Source: Pseudomonas serbica (GTDB taxonomy: Bacteria; Pseudomonadota; Gammaproteobacteria; Pseudomonadales; Pseudomonadaceae). Taken from it: DNA of 64,000 nucleotides. The first letter of the stretch is position 1. Every line of letters begins with the position of its first letter. Under the pieces are notes generated by a model that saw nothing but the letters and a program-made list of their open reading frames with translations, was not told where the DNA came from and searched no databases. Shown in pieces: positions 1-8,073 of the stretch. The position numbers and the translations under genes are program-made. Where the stretch lies: assembly GCF_028823535.1 (NCBI RefSeq), contig NZ_JAQIYM010000001.1, positions 544,653 through 608,652 of the forward strand. Direction: 5' to 3'.

Positions 1-1
1 T

Positions 2-541
2 TGCCAGATGCTCGCCAGCGGTCCGGCGGACGCTTATGAAACCTGCTCGCTGTTCTTCGTCGAAGCGATCCATGCATCGACTGAACGCGTGTGGATCACC
101 AGCCCCTATTTCATCCCCGACGAAGCAGTTCTCGCCGCGTTACGCCTGGCGGTCTTGCGCGGCGTCGATGTGCGGATCCTGCTGCCATCTCGGCCTGACC
201 ACCGAATCGTCTACGCCGCTTCCAGCCTCTATGCCTTTGAAGCCGTGCGCGCCGGTGTGCGGGTGTTCCGTTACGAACCCGGGTTCCTGCATCAGAAGGT
301 GGTATTGATCGATAGCGAAATCAGCGCCATTGGCAGCGCCAACATGGATAACCGTTCGTTTCGCTTGAATTTCGAAGTGATGCTGCTAACGGTCGACAAG
401 GCGTTCGCAGCCCAGGTGGAGCAGATGCTCAACGATGACTTCGGCCTGGCTCACGAAATCGCCAAGGACGAAGGCCGGGAGACCCACCGCTTGCAGCAGG
501 TCGGCATGCGGGTCGCCCGGCTTATTTCACCCATCCTCTAG
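2..541 (+). CDS. cls: Cardiolipin synthase, C-terminal part (5' end outside window)
   Basis: This is the end of a phospholipase-D-superfamily protein of the cardiolipin synthase type, which condenses two phosphatidylglycerols at the inner membrane. The reading frame is open to the first base, so the start lies outside the window. Counting from the first ATG at position 8, the second HKD motif is visible: His95, Lys97 and Asp102 followed by [10 protein letters not shown], the usual catalytic HxKxxxxD...GSxN arrangement. The upstream segment [12 protein letters not shown] is typical of the family just before the second half. The gene ends four bases inside the convergent cfa gene. Another PLD-family phosphatidyltransferase is possible but less likely. 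Confidence 0.9.
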   Translation, partial: CQMLASGPADAYETCSLFFVEAIHASTERVWITSPYFIPDEAVLAALRLAVLRGVDVRILLPSRPDHRIVYAASSLYAFEAVRAGVRVFRYEPGFLHQKVVLIDSEISAIGSANMDNRSFRLNFEVMLLTVDKAFAAQVEQMLNDDFGLAHEIAKDEGRETHRLQQVGMRVARLISPIL

Positions 542-1722
542 GGATTGTAGATATCGTCTCGCGTCCACGGCAGCTCATGGCTGCCATCGGCGTGGGCCTT
601 CACCGCGAGAATCTGGTGCAGGTTGATCCAGCCACGGGCGAACGCGTAGGCACAACCGGCCAGGTACAGGCGCCAGATTCGCAGGGCTTGATCAGGCACC
701 AGTTTCGAAGCGGCCTCAAGGTTGTCTTCCAGCCGTTCGCTCCAGTGATCCAGGGTCCGCGCGTAGTGCAGGCGCAGACTCTCGACATCGACGATCTCCA
801 GCCCTGCTTCACTGATCTCGGCAGAAATCATCGACAGGTGCGGCAGCTCGCCATTGGGGAACACGTATTTCTCGATGAAATCACCGGCCCCGCGTCCCAC
901 GGGACGTCCATCGATGTGCTTGGCGGTGATCCCGTGGTTCATCACCAGACCGCCCTCTTTCACCGCGCCGAACAGGGTTTTGCAGTACTCAGCCAGGTTC
1001 GCATGCCCGACGTGTTCGAACATGCCGACGCTGACCACTTTGTCGAAGCGCCCGTCCTGGGGCAGGTCGCGGTAGTCGAGCAACTGCAGCTCGACCAGAT
1101 CCTCCAGGCCTTCTTCTTTAACACGCTCACGCGCCAGGCCCAGTTGCTCTTTGCTGAGGGTAATCCCAAATACTTTCGCACCGAACTCACGAGCCGCATA
1201 CCGCGCCAACCCGCCCCAACCGCAGCCGACATCCAGCAAATACTCGCCTGGTTGAAGCCGTAACTTACGACACAGGTGGCGAAATTTTGCTTGCTGGGCT
1301 TGCTCAAGGGTTTCGCTGCCAGTCTCGAAATAGGCGCAGGAATAAGCCATGTCACTGTCGAGCCACAGCTGATAAAACGCGTTGGAGAGGTCGTAGTGGT
1401 AGGAAATCGCCTTGGCATCTGTCTCCTTGTCGTGGACAGTGCGCACAGGCTGACTGTCGAGCTCACCGAGCAATGCCTGGCTCCATTCATCACAGACCCG
1501 AATCACATCGCTGATGGAGCCTTCCAGCTCCAGTTTGCCCTCAACGAACGCCGCCCCGAGTGCATCAAGGCTAGGATGGGTGAACTGGGAAACCATTTGT
1601 GGGTCCTTGACCACAATAGTGACACTGGGCGTCGGCCCCAGATTGAATTCATGGCCGTCCCAGAGTCGCAGGCGTAACGGTAACTGCAGATTCTGTAAGG
1701 CCGGTGGAAGTTGCGCGAGCAT
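538..1722 (-). CDS. cfa: Cyclopropane-fatty-acyl-phospholipid synthase
   Basis: The 394-residue protein should transfer a methylene group from S-adenosylmethionine to the double bond of unsaturated acyl chains in membrane phospholipids. The SAM site is seen at about residues 161-171 ([11 protein letters not shown]), preceded by the family segment around [17 protein letters not shown] and followed by [18 protein letters not shown]. Length is normal for the family. It starts at ATG 1722 and its stop overlaps the convergent cardiolipin synthase stop by four bases. Both neighbours act on membrane phospholipids, but they are on opposite strands and so not one operon. The symbol cfa is used for the family; Pseudomonas may carry a second paralogue elsewhere. 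Confidence 0.92.
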   Translation of the reverse strand: MLAQLPPALQNLQLPLRLRLWDGHEFNLGPTPSVTIVVKDPQMVSQFTHPSLDALGAAFVEGKLELEGSISDVIRVCDEWSQALLGELDSQPVRTVHDKETDAKAISYHYDLSNAFYQLWLDSDMAYSCAYFETGSETLEQAQQAKFRHLCRKLRLQPGEYLLDVGCGWGGLARYAAREFGAKVFGITLSKEQLGLARERVKEEGLEDLVELQLLDYRDLPQDGRFDKVVSVGMFEHVGHANLAEYCKTLFGAVKEGGLVMNHGITAKHIDGRPVGRGAGDFIEKYVFPNGELPHLSMISAEISEAGLEIVDVESLRLHYARTLDHWSERLEDNLEAASKLVPDQALRIWRLYLAGCAYAFARGWINLHQILAVKAHADGSHELPWTRDDIYNP

Positions 1723-1900
1723 GGAAAATCCCCCTTGTTTCAGACGTCTGCTGAGAGGTTAGACCATCCTTGAAAAGTAGCAGGCTATCGATTTGATAGC
1801 GATCTCCTATGAATCCAGTATGGCTCCGAATTCACAGAAATGACTGCTCTCACCTAAGATGACTGCAAATACGGCCAACAGTTCTGTATTTTCCAGCCCC

Positions 1901-3811
1901 TCACAACTCGTCCTTGAGCTTGAGAAGCGGCTCCTGAAAGCGCAGCAAACGCCCGGCATTGCCCAACACCAACAACGTACTGAGGTTATGCAGCAACGCC
2001 GCGATCATCGCACCTGCTGCCCCGAGCCAGCCAAACGCCGCGAAAGCAACGATCGCCAACGTCCAACCCAGACCGATAATCACATTGACTTGCAGGGTCT
2101 GACGGCATTGCCGGCTTAATCGCACACAGGTTCCAAGGCGCCGCAGATCGCTACCAATCAGCACGATATCCGCTGAAGCCAGCGCGATGTCTGCCCCGCC
2201 CGCGCCCATCGCCACACCCACAACGCCGGCCTTGAGCGCCAGCGAATCGTTGATACCATCGCCCACTACCATAGGACGAAAACCGTTACCGATTTCTTTC
2301 AGCACGCGATTCAACTTGTCCTCGGGCAGGGCCTGCGCTTCGACATCAACGATGCCGACATCGCGGGCGAGAGCGTCAGCGACACTGCGCCGGTCGCCGG
2401 TAAGCAGAAGTTGCCGGCCCAATCCCAGTTCCCTCAGCTCGCTCAAGGCAAATTGCGCTTCCGGTTTAACGCTGTCGGCCAACAACAACCAGGCGAGAAA
2501 CTCGCCGTTAAGCGCCACCCCGGCAATGGGGCCGTCGTGGTCGGGAACGTCTGAGGTATTTATGCCCAACCGGGCGAACAACTCCGGCCGCCCCAGCGCG
2601 GCCTCGCCTTGCTCCGTCATGGCCACCACACCCAATCCCTGACGTTCGTGAATGTCCGCCAACAACAGACAATCCTCTTGGGCAACCAGCCCGGCCAGTG
2701 CCCGGCTGACCGGGTGGCTACTGGCGGAGCCGAGGCTGGCGGCGAGTTTCACGACCTGGTTGCGATCAGCCGACGGGCCCTCAATGGATTGCAGGCGCAA
2801 GGTGCCGAAAGTCAGGGTTCCGGTCTTGTCGACCACCAGCGATGTCAGGTCTGCCAGCTCCTCGAGAAACGCCGAACTGCGAATCAGAATGCCGTGCCGT
2901 GCTGCCACCGCTACCCCGGCAATCGCCGTTGCTGGCGCCGACAACACCAACGCACAAGGGCAGGCAGCCACCAACACCGCGAGCATGGCCTGGGCATCGT
3001 TGGTGATGAACCATGTCACTGCGGCCAGCAGCAACACCACGACCATGTAGCTCCCGGCGTAACGCTCCAGCAACCGGGTGATCGGCGGCTTCGAACGCTC
3101 GGCGTTTTGCATCAGCGCGATCACTTTGCCGAGGGTCGATTCGTGGCCGGTTCGAGTCACTTCAATGCGCAACAGGCCATCGAGATTGATCGCCCCACCA
3201 AATATCAACATGCCGACGCCCGCCTCCATCGGCACTGACTCACCGGTAATGGATGCGGTGTCCAGACTCGCCTGACCGGACAGCACACGGCCATCGGCCG
3301 GTACCCGATCACCGGCACGGACTTCCACCTGATCGCCTGCCCTGAGCGTAGTGTTATCGACTTCGACGACTGAGCCATCCGCCTGAACCTTGCGCGCGTG
3401 GCTGCGTGTCAGTTTGCCGAGGGCATGAATGTCTTCCTGCGAACCGATCACGCTGCGCTCTTCCAGCACATGGCCGAAGATCATGATGATCGGCAGCAAT
3501 GCGGCGGTCAGCAAATCGCCCGTTGCCCAGGCTCCGAGCATGGCCAGGGCAATCAGTTGATCAGTGATGCCGTGCAGGCTCGGATACCGCAGGCTGTACC
3601 AGGCCGAACGCATCACGGGCACGGCCACCAGCACGGAAGCAAAACCCAGCAACAACTGGCTGACGCCGGTCTGTTCCGGCGACAACCAGCGCCAAACGAG
3701 GCCAAGCGCGAGCAAACCGAGTGCGAGCATGGCCAGGGTCAATTGGCGAGCAGCGCTGCGTTGTTCGGCCGAGGACAACATGCTCGGTGCAGCGGCTGAT
3801 TGAGCGGTCAT
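1901..3811 (-). CDS. P1B-type heavy-metal-transporting ATPase, no N-terminal metal-binding domain
   Basis: A 636-residue P-type ATPase with every catalytic element: TGES at 189-192, membrane metal motif CPC at 284-286, phosphorylation site DKTGTLT at 328-334, a class P1B HP dipeptide at 366-367 and GDGINDSLAL near the C-terminus. It begins directly with membrane helices, so the usual cysteine-rich HMA domain is absent. In the last helix the position where Zn/Cd exporters such as ZntA carry Asp appears to hold His608 in the stretch HNLST. CPC plus this histidine does not match one textbook P1B subclass, so metal and direction of transport are left open. It is the last gene of a four-gene operon and its ATG overlaps the stop of the HflC-like gene (ATGA). 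It may be a zinc, cobalt or copper-group transporter. Confidence 0.9.
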   Translation of the reverse strand: MTAQSAAAPSMLSSAEQRSAARQLTLAMLALGLLALGLVWRWLSPEQTGVSQLLLGFASVLVAVPVMRSAWYSLRYPSLHGITDQLIALAMLGAWATGDLLTAALLPIIMIFGHVLEERSVIGSQEDIHALGKLTRSHARKVQADGSVVEVDNTTLRAGDQVEVRAGDRVPADGRVLSGQASLDTASITGESVPMEAGVGMLIFGGAINLDGLLRIEVTRTGHESTLGKVIALMQNAERSKPPITRLLERYAGSYMVVVLLLAAVTWFITNDAQAMLAVLVAACPCALVLSAPATAIAGVAVAARHGILIRSSAFLEELADLTSLVVDKTGTLTFGTLRLQSIEGPSADRNQVVKLAASLGSASSHPVSRALAGLVAQEDCLLLADIHERQGLGVVAMTEQGEAALGRPELFARLGINTSDVPDHDGPIAGVALNGEFLAWLLLADSVKPEAQFALSELRELGLGRQLLLTGDRRSVADALARDVGIVDVEAQALPEDKLNRVLKEIGNGFRPMVVGDGINDSLALKAGVVGVAMGAGGADIALASADIVLIGSDLRRLGTCVRLSRQCRQTLQVNVIIGLGWTLAIVAFAAFGWLGAAGAMIAALLHNLSTLLVLGNAGRLLRFQEPLLKLKDEL

Positions 3812-4866
3812 TGTGCTGCTCCCTGAATGATCAGGCGGGAATCGTCTAGTGGATCAACCGTGGTGACTGAACCAGCTTGGCCAAGAATTTTCGGCATCCG
3901 CTCGCGGTAGATTCGAAACAACATTTGCGGGTCTACGCCTTGTTGTTGCGTGCTGGCCAGACTCACCACCGTGGCGGTATCGGCAGACGCTTTCGCCAGC
4001 CGCTCACTCGCCTGGGCGTGGGCGACTTGCAGCGTGCGGTCGGCTTGTTCATTGGCTGCCTGGATCAGTTTCTCGGCGTCAGTGCGCGCGTTGGCAACGG
4101 CTTTGTCGGCTTGCTGGCTGGCGGTCAGCACGGCGTTGAAGGCGTTGACTGCAGGGCCCGGCAGACTCGATTGCACATCGACCCGCGCCACTTCGATTCC
4201 CAGCCCCTGCCCCGTCGTTGCCAATTGCGCGAGGCGTTGGTTGATGCCTTGCACCAGGTCTCCTCGCAAACGCTCGCGTCTTTCTGCTGCCTGATTGTCA
4301 GCGCCGGTCAACTCCGGTCGTGCGACCAGAATAGTGTCCAGATCTCGTGCCGCAGCGAGTGCCACGGCACTGCGGGTCACCAATCGATCCAGGGCCGGCA
4401 GCAAATGTTCGCCTTGAAGCACGAAGGCATAGGGCTGCGTAACCTTGTAGAAAACCCGCACATCCAGTTGCACCACACCGGCATCCCCGGTCAGCAAATA
4501 ACCGGAACCGGCCAGTGCATCACTGATGGGCGACGCAAAACTTGCCGCGCGATCCGCCTGCAAGGCGGACTCTGTGCGCAACAGATTCTCCACCCGACGC
4601 TCGATTACCCGGTCGGCTGCCGGCAGCAAAATGACCTGTTCAAACGGTCGCGGCCAGGCCAGCAGCAAACCGGCATCCTGGATGCGATCCAGCGCGCCGA
4701 AGTGCAAAACCACCGCACGACTTTGTGGATCAATCTGTCGTACATTCGAGAACGCCCACACCAAAGCGGCCAATACCGTCACCGCATAGAGGGCGAGAAA
4801 CGCCAAACGCCCAGCTTGAATCCATGGGCTGCTCAACTCATTTGTTCCACGTGGAACCAAATTCAT
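3808..4866 (-). CDS. HflC-like SPFH-domain membrane protein
   Basis: A 352-residue protein with one N-terminal transmembrane helix (about residues 19-40), then an SPFH/band-7 domain starting near SRAVVLHFGALDRI, then an alanine- and glutamine-rich probable coiled coil (about 245-300). SPFH proteins oligomerise in membranes and can regulate proteases or organise microdomains; HflC partners FtsH through HflK. Here it is third in an operon with two more SPFH proteins and a metal ATPase, so a classical hflKC role is doubtful; the usual hflX-hflK-hflC locus is not present. ATGA overlaps join it to both neighbours. A parS site lies over its first codons (M-N-L-V-P-R-G-T), so the N-terminus is partly shaped by that DNA element. 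Confidence 0.82.
   Translation of the reverse strand: MNLVPRGTNELSSPWIQAGRLAFLALYAVTVLAALVWAFSNVRQIDPQSRAVVLHFGALDRIQDAGLLLAWPRPFEQVILLPAADRVIERRVENLLRTESALQADRAASFASPISDALAGSGYLLTGDAGVVQLDVRVFYKVTQPYAFVLQGEHLLPALDRLVTRSAVALAAARDLDTILVARPELTGADNQAAERRERLRGDLVQGINQRLAQLATTGQGLGIEVARVDVQSSLPGPAVNAFNAVLTASQQADKAVANARTDAEKLIQAANEQADRTLQVAHAQASERLAKASADTATVVSLASTQQQGVDPQMLFRIYRERMPKILGQAGSVTTVDPLDDSRLIIQGAAQ
4843..4858. promoter_or_regulatory. parS: parS site 1 (ParB-binding palindrome)
   Basis: The sequence is TGTTCCACGTGGAACC, with a perfect 14-base palindrome GTTCCACGTGGAAC at 4844-4857. It matches the known Pseudomonas parS consensus. It sits inside the first codons of the HflC-like gene, about 34 kb from dnaA. 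ParB encoded at 29580 is the expected binder. Confidence 0.9.
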
Positions 4867-5897
4867 GGCTGTGATCCGGGTTCATTTTCGAGCGTCGGCG
4901 GGCCCTCGACCAATGCCCGGAAAGGCGCGGAATCGGTACGCAGGATCAACTTCGTCCCCGGCGTGATCACGGTGCCCAAGGTGTCGAGCGAACGCAGCAG
5001 GTTATAAAGCTGAGGTGAACTGGCGTAGGCGCGACCATAAATCTGCGCGGCTTCAATCCGCGATTGCGCCTCAATGTCGGCGGCTTTCACCGAGGCGTCA
5101 GCCTGGACGATTCGCGCATCACGCTCAGCGGCAGAGCGAATTTGCGCCGCTTCGCGCTTGCCGATGGCGGTGCGTTCGGTGGCGATGGTTTCGCGCTCGG
5201 CACGCATGCGATCGACCGTCGCAGTGAGCGTGACCGACGGCAAGGTCAATCGCTCGATGCCGACTTGCAGCACTCGCACGCCATAGGTGGTCAGCAACTG
5301 CTGATCGATTTGCTTACGCAACTGAGCTTCAAAATCGGCGATGTGCACTTGATTGGCGTCAGTGTTCACCAGGCTGGCCAGATCGAAACTGCTGGCAGTC
5401 GTCTCGAGAGCCGAGCCGACGAAGGTGCGAATCTGCCGTGCCGCTTCGTCCGGCTGGTTTTGCACGGCGCGCATGAAGCGCTGCACATTGTCTGGATCAC
5501 CCTGCACCTGCCAGGCCACGTAAGCCTGAACAATGATGCGCAAGCCATCGCGCGTACCCACATCCTGCAAACCACTGGACGTGGTGCGCAACCGCAGATC
5601 CACCGGAATCGCTGCTTCGAACGGCGCCGGCCAGCGCCAGCCAAGGCCAGGTTCCAACAACACTCGCGACGGATTGCCAAAACGCGTGATGACCGTCGCT
5701 TCTCCCGACCGCACCTGAACCAGGCTCGCAGCCGCCACGGCAAACGCCACCAACAAAGCCGCCCAGCCCATGCGTCGCCAAGGGAATGGGCCGGCTTCTT
5801 GCGGATCACCGTGGTGGTGATGACCATGGTGATGTCCGCCATGGCCGTGATCGTGGCTGCTGTGGTCAGCGTGATCGTGAGTATGTGACTGGCTCAA
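4863..5897 (-). CDS. HflK-like SPFH-domain protein with histidine-rich N-terminus
   Basis: A 344-residue protein. Residues 5-29 contain 14 histidines (for example HGHGGHHHGHHHHG), followed by one membrane helix (about 43-62), an SPFH/band-7 domain beginning near GEATVITRFGNPSRVLLEPG, and a charged probable coiled coil (about 230-290). The architecture is that of HflK, which also has a short cytoplasmic N-terminal tail before its helix, but here the tail is a histidine stretch that could bind Zn, Ni, Co or Cu. With a P1B ATPase in the same operon, a metal-sensing or metal-delivery role is a reasonable inference. It is linked by ATGA overlaps to the genes before and after it. Confidence 0.82.
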   Translation of the reverse strand: MSQSHTHDHADHSSHDHGHGGHHHGHHHHGDPQEAGPFPWRRMGWAALLVAFAVAAASLVQVRSGEATVITRFGNPSRVLLEPGLGWRWPAPFEAAIPVDLRLRTTSSGLQDVGTRDGLRIIVQAYVAWQVQGDPDNVQRFMRAVQNQPDEAARQIRTFVGSALETTASSFDLASLVNTDANQVHIADFEAQLRKQIDQQLLTTYGVRVLQVGIERLTLPSVTLTATVDRMRAERETIATERTAIGKREAAQIRSAAERDARIVQADASVKAADIEAQSRIEAAQIYGRAYASSPQLYNLLRSLDTLGTVITPGTKLILRTDSAPFRALVEGPPTLENEPGSQP

Positions 5898-7858
5898 TGG
5901 GCGGCTCCTGGCTGAGCAGTTTTACGCGACAGCGCAGGGTCTGCCGGCAACGTGAACGTACGGAGATCGATGGTCGGCGCATTGTTGTTACCGCCCAGGC
6001 GATGATCGAGGACTAACAACCTTGCATTGGCCAGGCCTTGGGAAAGCTGACCGAGGTAGTGCTCCAGCACGAAGGCCTGGCCGGCACTCGTATAAGCCTT
6101 GTGTTCGGCGGTAAATTTCAGGTCTGCGGCCTTGGCCGTCGTGTTGATTTCATAGGCCGTCGCCATTGCCTGGTCTCGGGCAATACTCGCTTGCAGTTGC
6201 GCCTGGTTGGTGGCTTCGGCGGCAGCTCCACGTTCACGGGCGATCAAAGCCTGCGCTCCGATCTGCGCAGCTTGCACGCCGTGATAGGCATTGGCGGCGC
6301 CCGCCGGGGGATGAATCGCTTCGACCACCGTGGCGAGAATTTCCACGCCACTGTCGAGTTTTTGCAGGTCGGCCTGCACGGCACGAGCAATCTCTTCGGC
6401 CAGCCCTACCCGATCCTCACCGAGCAAACCGTCAAGGGTTCGTGAGGCAAAGTCGTGGACGAGAATGCGGCTGGCGGTGCTGCGGATCAGCGTCGGTACA
6501 TCTGCGCTGTTATAGGTCGCCGCCAACGCTGCCTGATCACTCAAACCGATGCGATAAACAAAACGCACGTCCATGTTGACGATCTGAAAGCTCTGCTTGG
6601 CGGCACGACTGCTGGCAATCACCTGGGATTTGTCGTTCACATGGCTGGCATCCCATAAGCGATTGGCGGTCATCGGCGCCGGGCCGTCGGCGGGCTCTAG
6701 CCGGACCGGCGCTGATGGTTCACCGACACTGGTGGCCAACTCGTGAACCACTCCGTTCTCGACCGTTAACACCCGGCCCAGCGGCCACGGCAAGCCAGCG
6801 TGCAGACCAGGACCAAACACCGTCACCGGTTTGCCGAAGCGCTCATAGATCCCCCGTCCTTGCAGCGGTATTTCGTGGACACCCGTCAGCGTCCAACCGA
6901 CAAAGGCTACGATGCCCAGCACATGCAAAAATGCCCGCCGCATGTAAGTGAAAGCCCAGATCTGTCGAAGGTCGATGCCGAAGCGGTTGTGCAATTCGTG
7001 CTGCAGCGCCAGCAATGGCTGCGGCGGCCAGCGCAACATGTCGGCGCCAAAACTGCGCGCCAGCAATGCAGGTTCCAATTGTTCGCGGCGAGGACTGAAC
7101 AATGACAGCACGCCACGCAGCAGTAACTCGAAGGCAACGAACCCTGGCAGCAGGCCGATCAGTACCGCCAGACGCACCGGCCAAACCGAGGTGTCATTGC
7201 CGAACAACAGGCACGACGCTCCAAGTATCAAGCTGATGATTGTCATGCGGGTCAACTGCGCCAAGGCGCCCGCCTCAGGCCATTGAGTGCTGTTTTGCTG
7301 AGCAAGCTGACGCTCCAGAACCAGCAAACCAAAGGCCAGCGATAAGGCGAAGGCCGCGCCGACAGTGGCCGAGATTCCCAAGGCTGCAGGCGGTAAATCA
7401 AGGTTCCATGCTTGTTCGACGCACAACAACGCCAGCAGCGCCCAACCGCCAAGCCATAGCGTCGGGGCACCGATTTGCCTGAGTAGTTTCAGGCAGCCCT
7501 GACTGATTCGATCCAGCAGGCGCTCGTACCAGCCCTTCAGGACGTCAGTTTCATCAGAGTCGACCACCAGCGCCACAGGATTCATCGCCCGCGTACGCCA
7601 TTGCGCCACCCACCCGGCGGATTGAAAGCCGGCAACCAACACCAGCAACGCGGCACTCTGATTGAACAACAGGGCAGACCAAAGGGATTGCGGCGCGAAC
7701 AGCCCGACAAAAAAACCCAGCACCAGGCCCAGTGCCGCAAGCACACCGAGGGCGATGGTATAGAGGCGCAATTGTCGCCCTTGAAAAACCGCCTGCTGAA
7801 AGCGCGGCAGCCTGGCTACCTGCGCCCCATCATCACCCTCTTCGAGATCGACTTGCAT
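5894..7858 (-). CDS. Polytopic membrane protein fused to an SPFH domain
   Basis: I place the start at ATG 7858, giving 654 residues beginning MQVDLEEGDDG. An in-frame extension to 8002 exists, but it would swallow the AT-rich promoter-like segment and its 48 residues do not look like a domain. The first roughly 370 residues hold about seven hydrophobic helices (for example LYTIALGVLAALGLVLGFFV and LAVLIGLLPGFVAFELLL). After the last helix an SPFH/band-7 domain begins near GRGIYERFGKPVTVFGPGLH and ends in an alanine-rich probable coiled coil. Most SPFH proteins have only one helix or hairpin, so this is unusual. It is the first gene of the operon and its stop overlaps the HflK-like start (ATGA). 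No function is assigned. Confidence 0.8.
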   Translation of the reverse strand: MQVDLEEGDDGAQVARLPRFQQAVFQGRQLRLYTIALGVLAALGLVLGFFVGLFAPQSLWSALLFNQSAALLVLVAGFQSAGWVAQWRTRAMNPVALVVDSDETDVLKGWYERLLDRISQGCLKLLRQIGAPTLWLGGWALLALLCVEQAWNLDLPPAALGISATVGAAFALSLAFGLLVLERQLAQQNSTQWPEAGALAQLTRMTIISLILGASCLLFGNDTSVWPVRLAVLIGLLPGFVAFELLLRGVLSLFSPRREQLEPALLARSFGADMLRWPPQPLLALQHELHNRFGIDLRQIWAFTYMRRAFLHVLGIVAFVGWTLTGVHEIPLQGRGIYERFGKPVTVFGPGLHAGLPWPLGRVLTVENGVVHELATSVGEPSAPVRLEPADGPAPMTANRLWDASHVNDKSQVIASSRAAKQSFQIVNMDVRFVYRIGLSDQAALAATYNSADVPTLIRSTASRILVHDFASRTLDGLLGEDRVGLAEEIARAVQADLQKLDSGVEILATVVEAIHPPAGAANAYHGVQAAQIGAQALIARERGAAAEATNQAQLQASIARDQAMATAYEINTTAKAADLKFTAEHKAYTSAGQAFVLEHYLGQLSQGLANARLLVLDHRLGGNNNAPTIDLRTFTLPADPALSRKTAQPGAAH

Positions 7859-7895
7859 AACACCCCAGTGCTTACCTTTGCCCACGCGGAATTTC

Positions 7896-7908
7896 GTTAC
7901 GATATAAC
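7896..7908. promoter_or_regulatory. Candidate Zur-box-like operator of the SPFH/ATPase operon
   Basis: GTTACGATATAAC on the plus strand, equal to GTTATATCGTAAC on the minus strand. It agrees with 10 of the 12 specified bases of the gamma-proteobacterial Zur core GTTATA-N-TATAAC as I know it, and lies 37 bases upstream of the proposed start at 7858. A possible -35 element TTGATA on the minus strand is at 7928-7933, which puts the palindrome at the -10 region, where a repressor would block transcription. The flanks do not extend the palindrome much, so another regulator is possible. Confidence 0.5.
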
Positions 7909-8073
7909 GATACTGGTGAAATTTTCGTATCAACGCCCTATCTAAAGATGCCTTACCTGTCGCTAGGCTGAAGCCTTGACCGAAATGCATCGGAACACTC
8001 ATATTACGCTCGTAATTTTATTCAACGACTACTTTTACCCCTCCCCATTCGCGTTCAATCCAGGAGTACATCC

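Noticed and set aside
3808..5897. Calling the pair genuine hflK-hflC
   Set aside because: The normal hflX/hfq/purA neighbours are missing, the order is with a metal ATPase and a third SPFH gene, and the HflK-like tail is His-rich. HflK/HflC-like is safer.
7859..8002. 48-residue extension of the polytopic SPFH protein
   Set aside because: It covers the AT-rich promoter-like DNA and has no domain character; the start at 7858 is preferred, though without a strong ribosome site.
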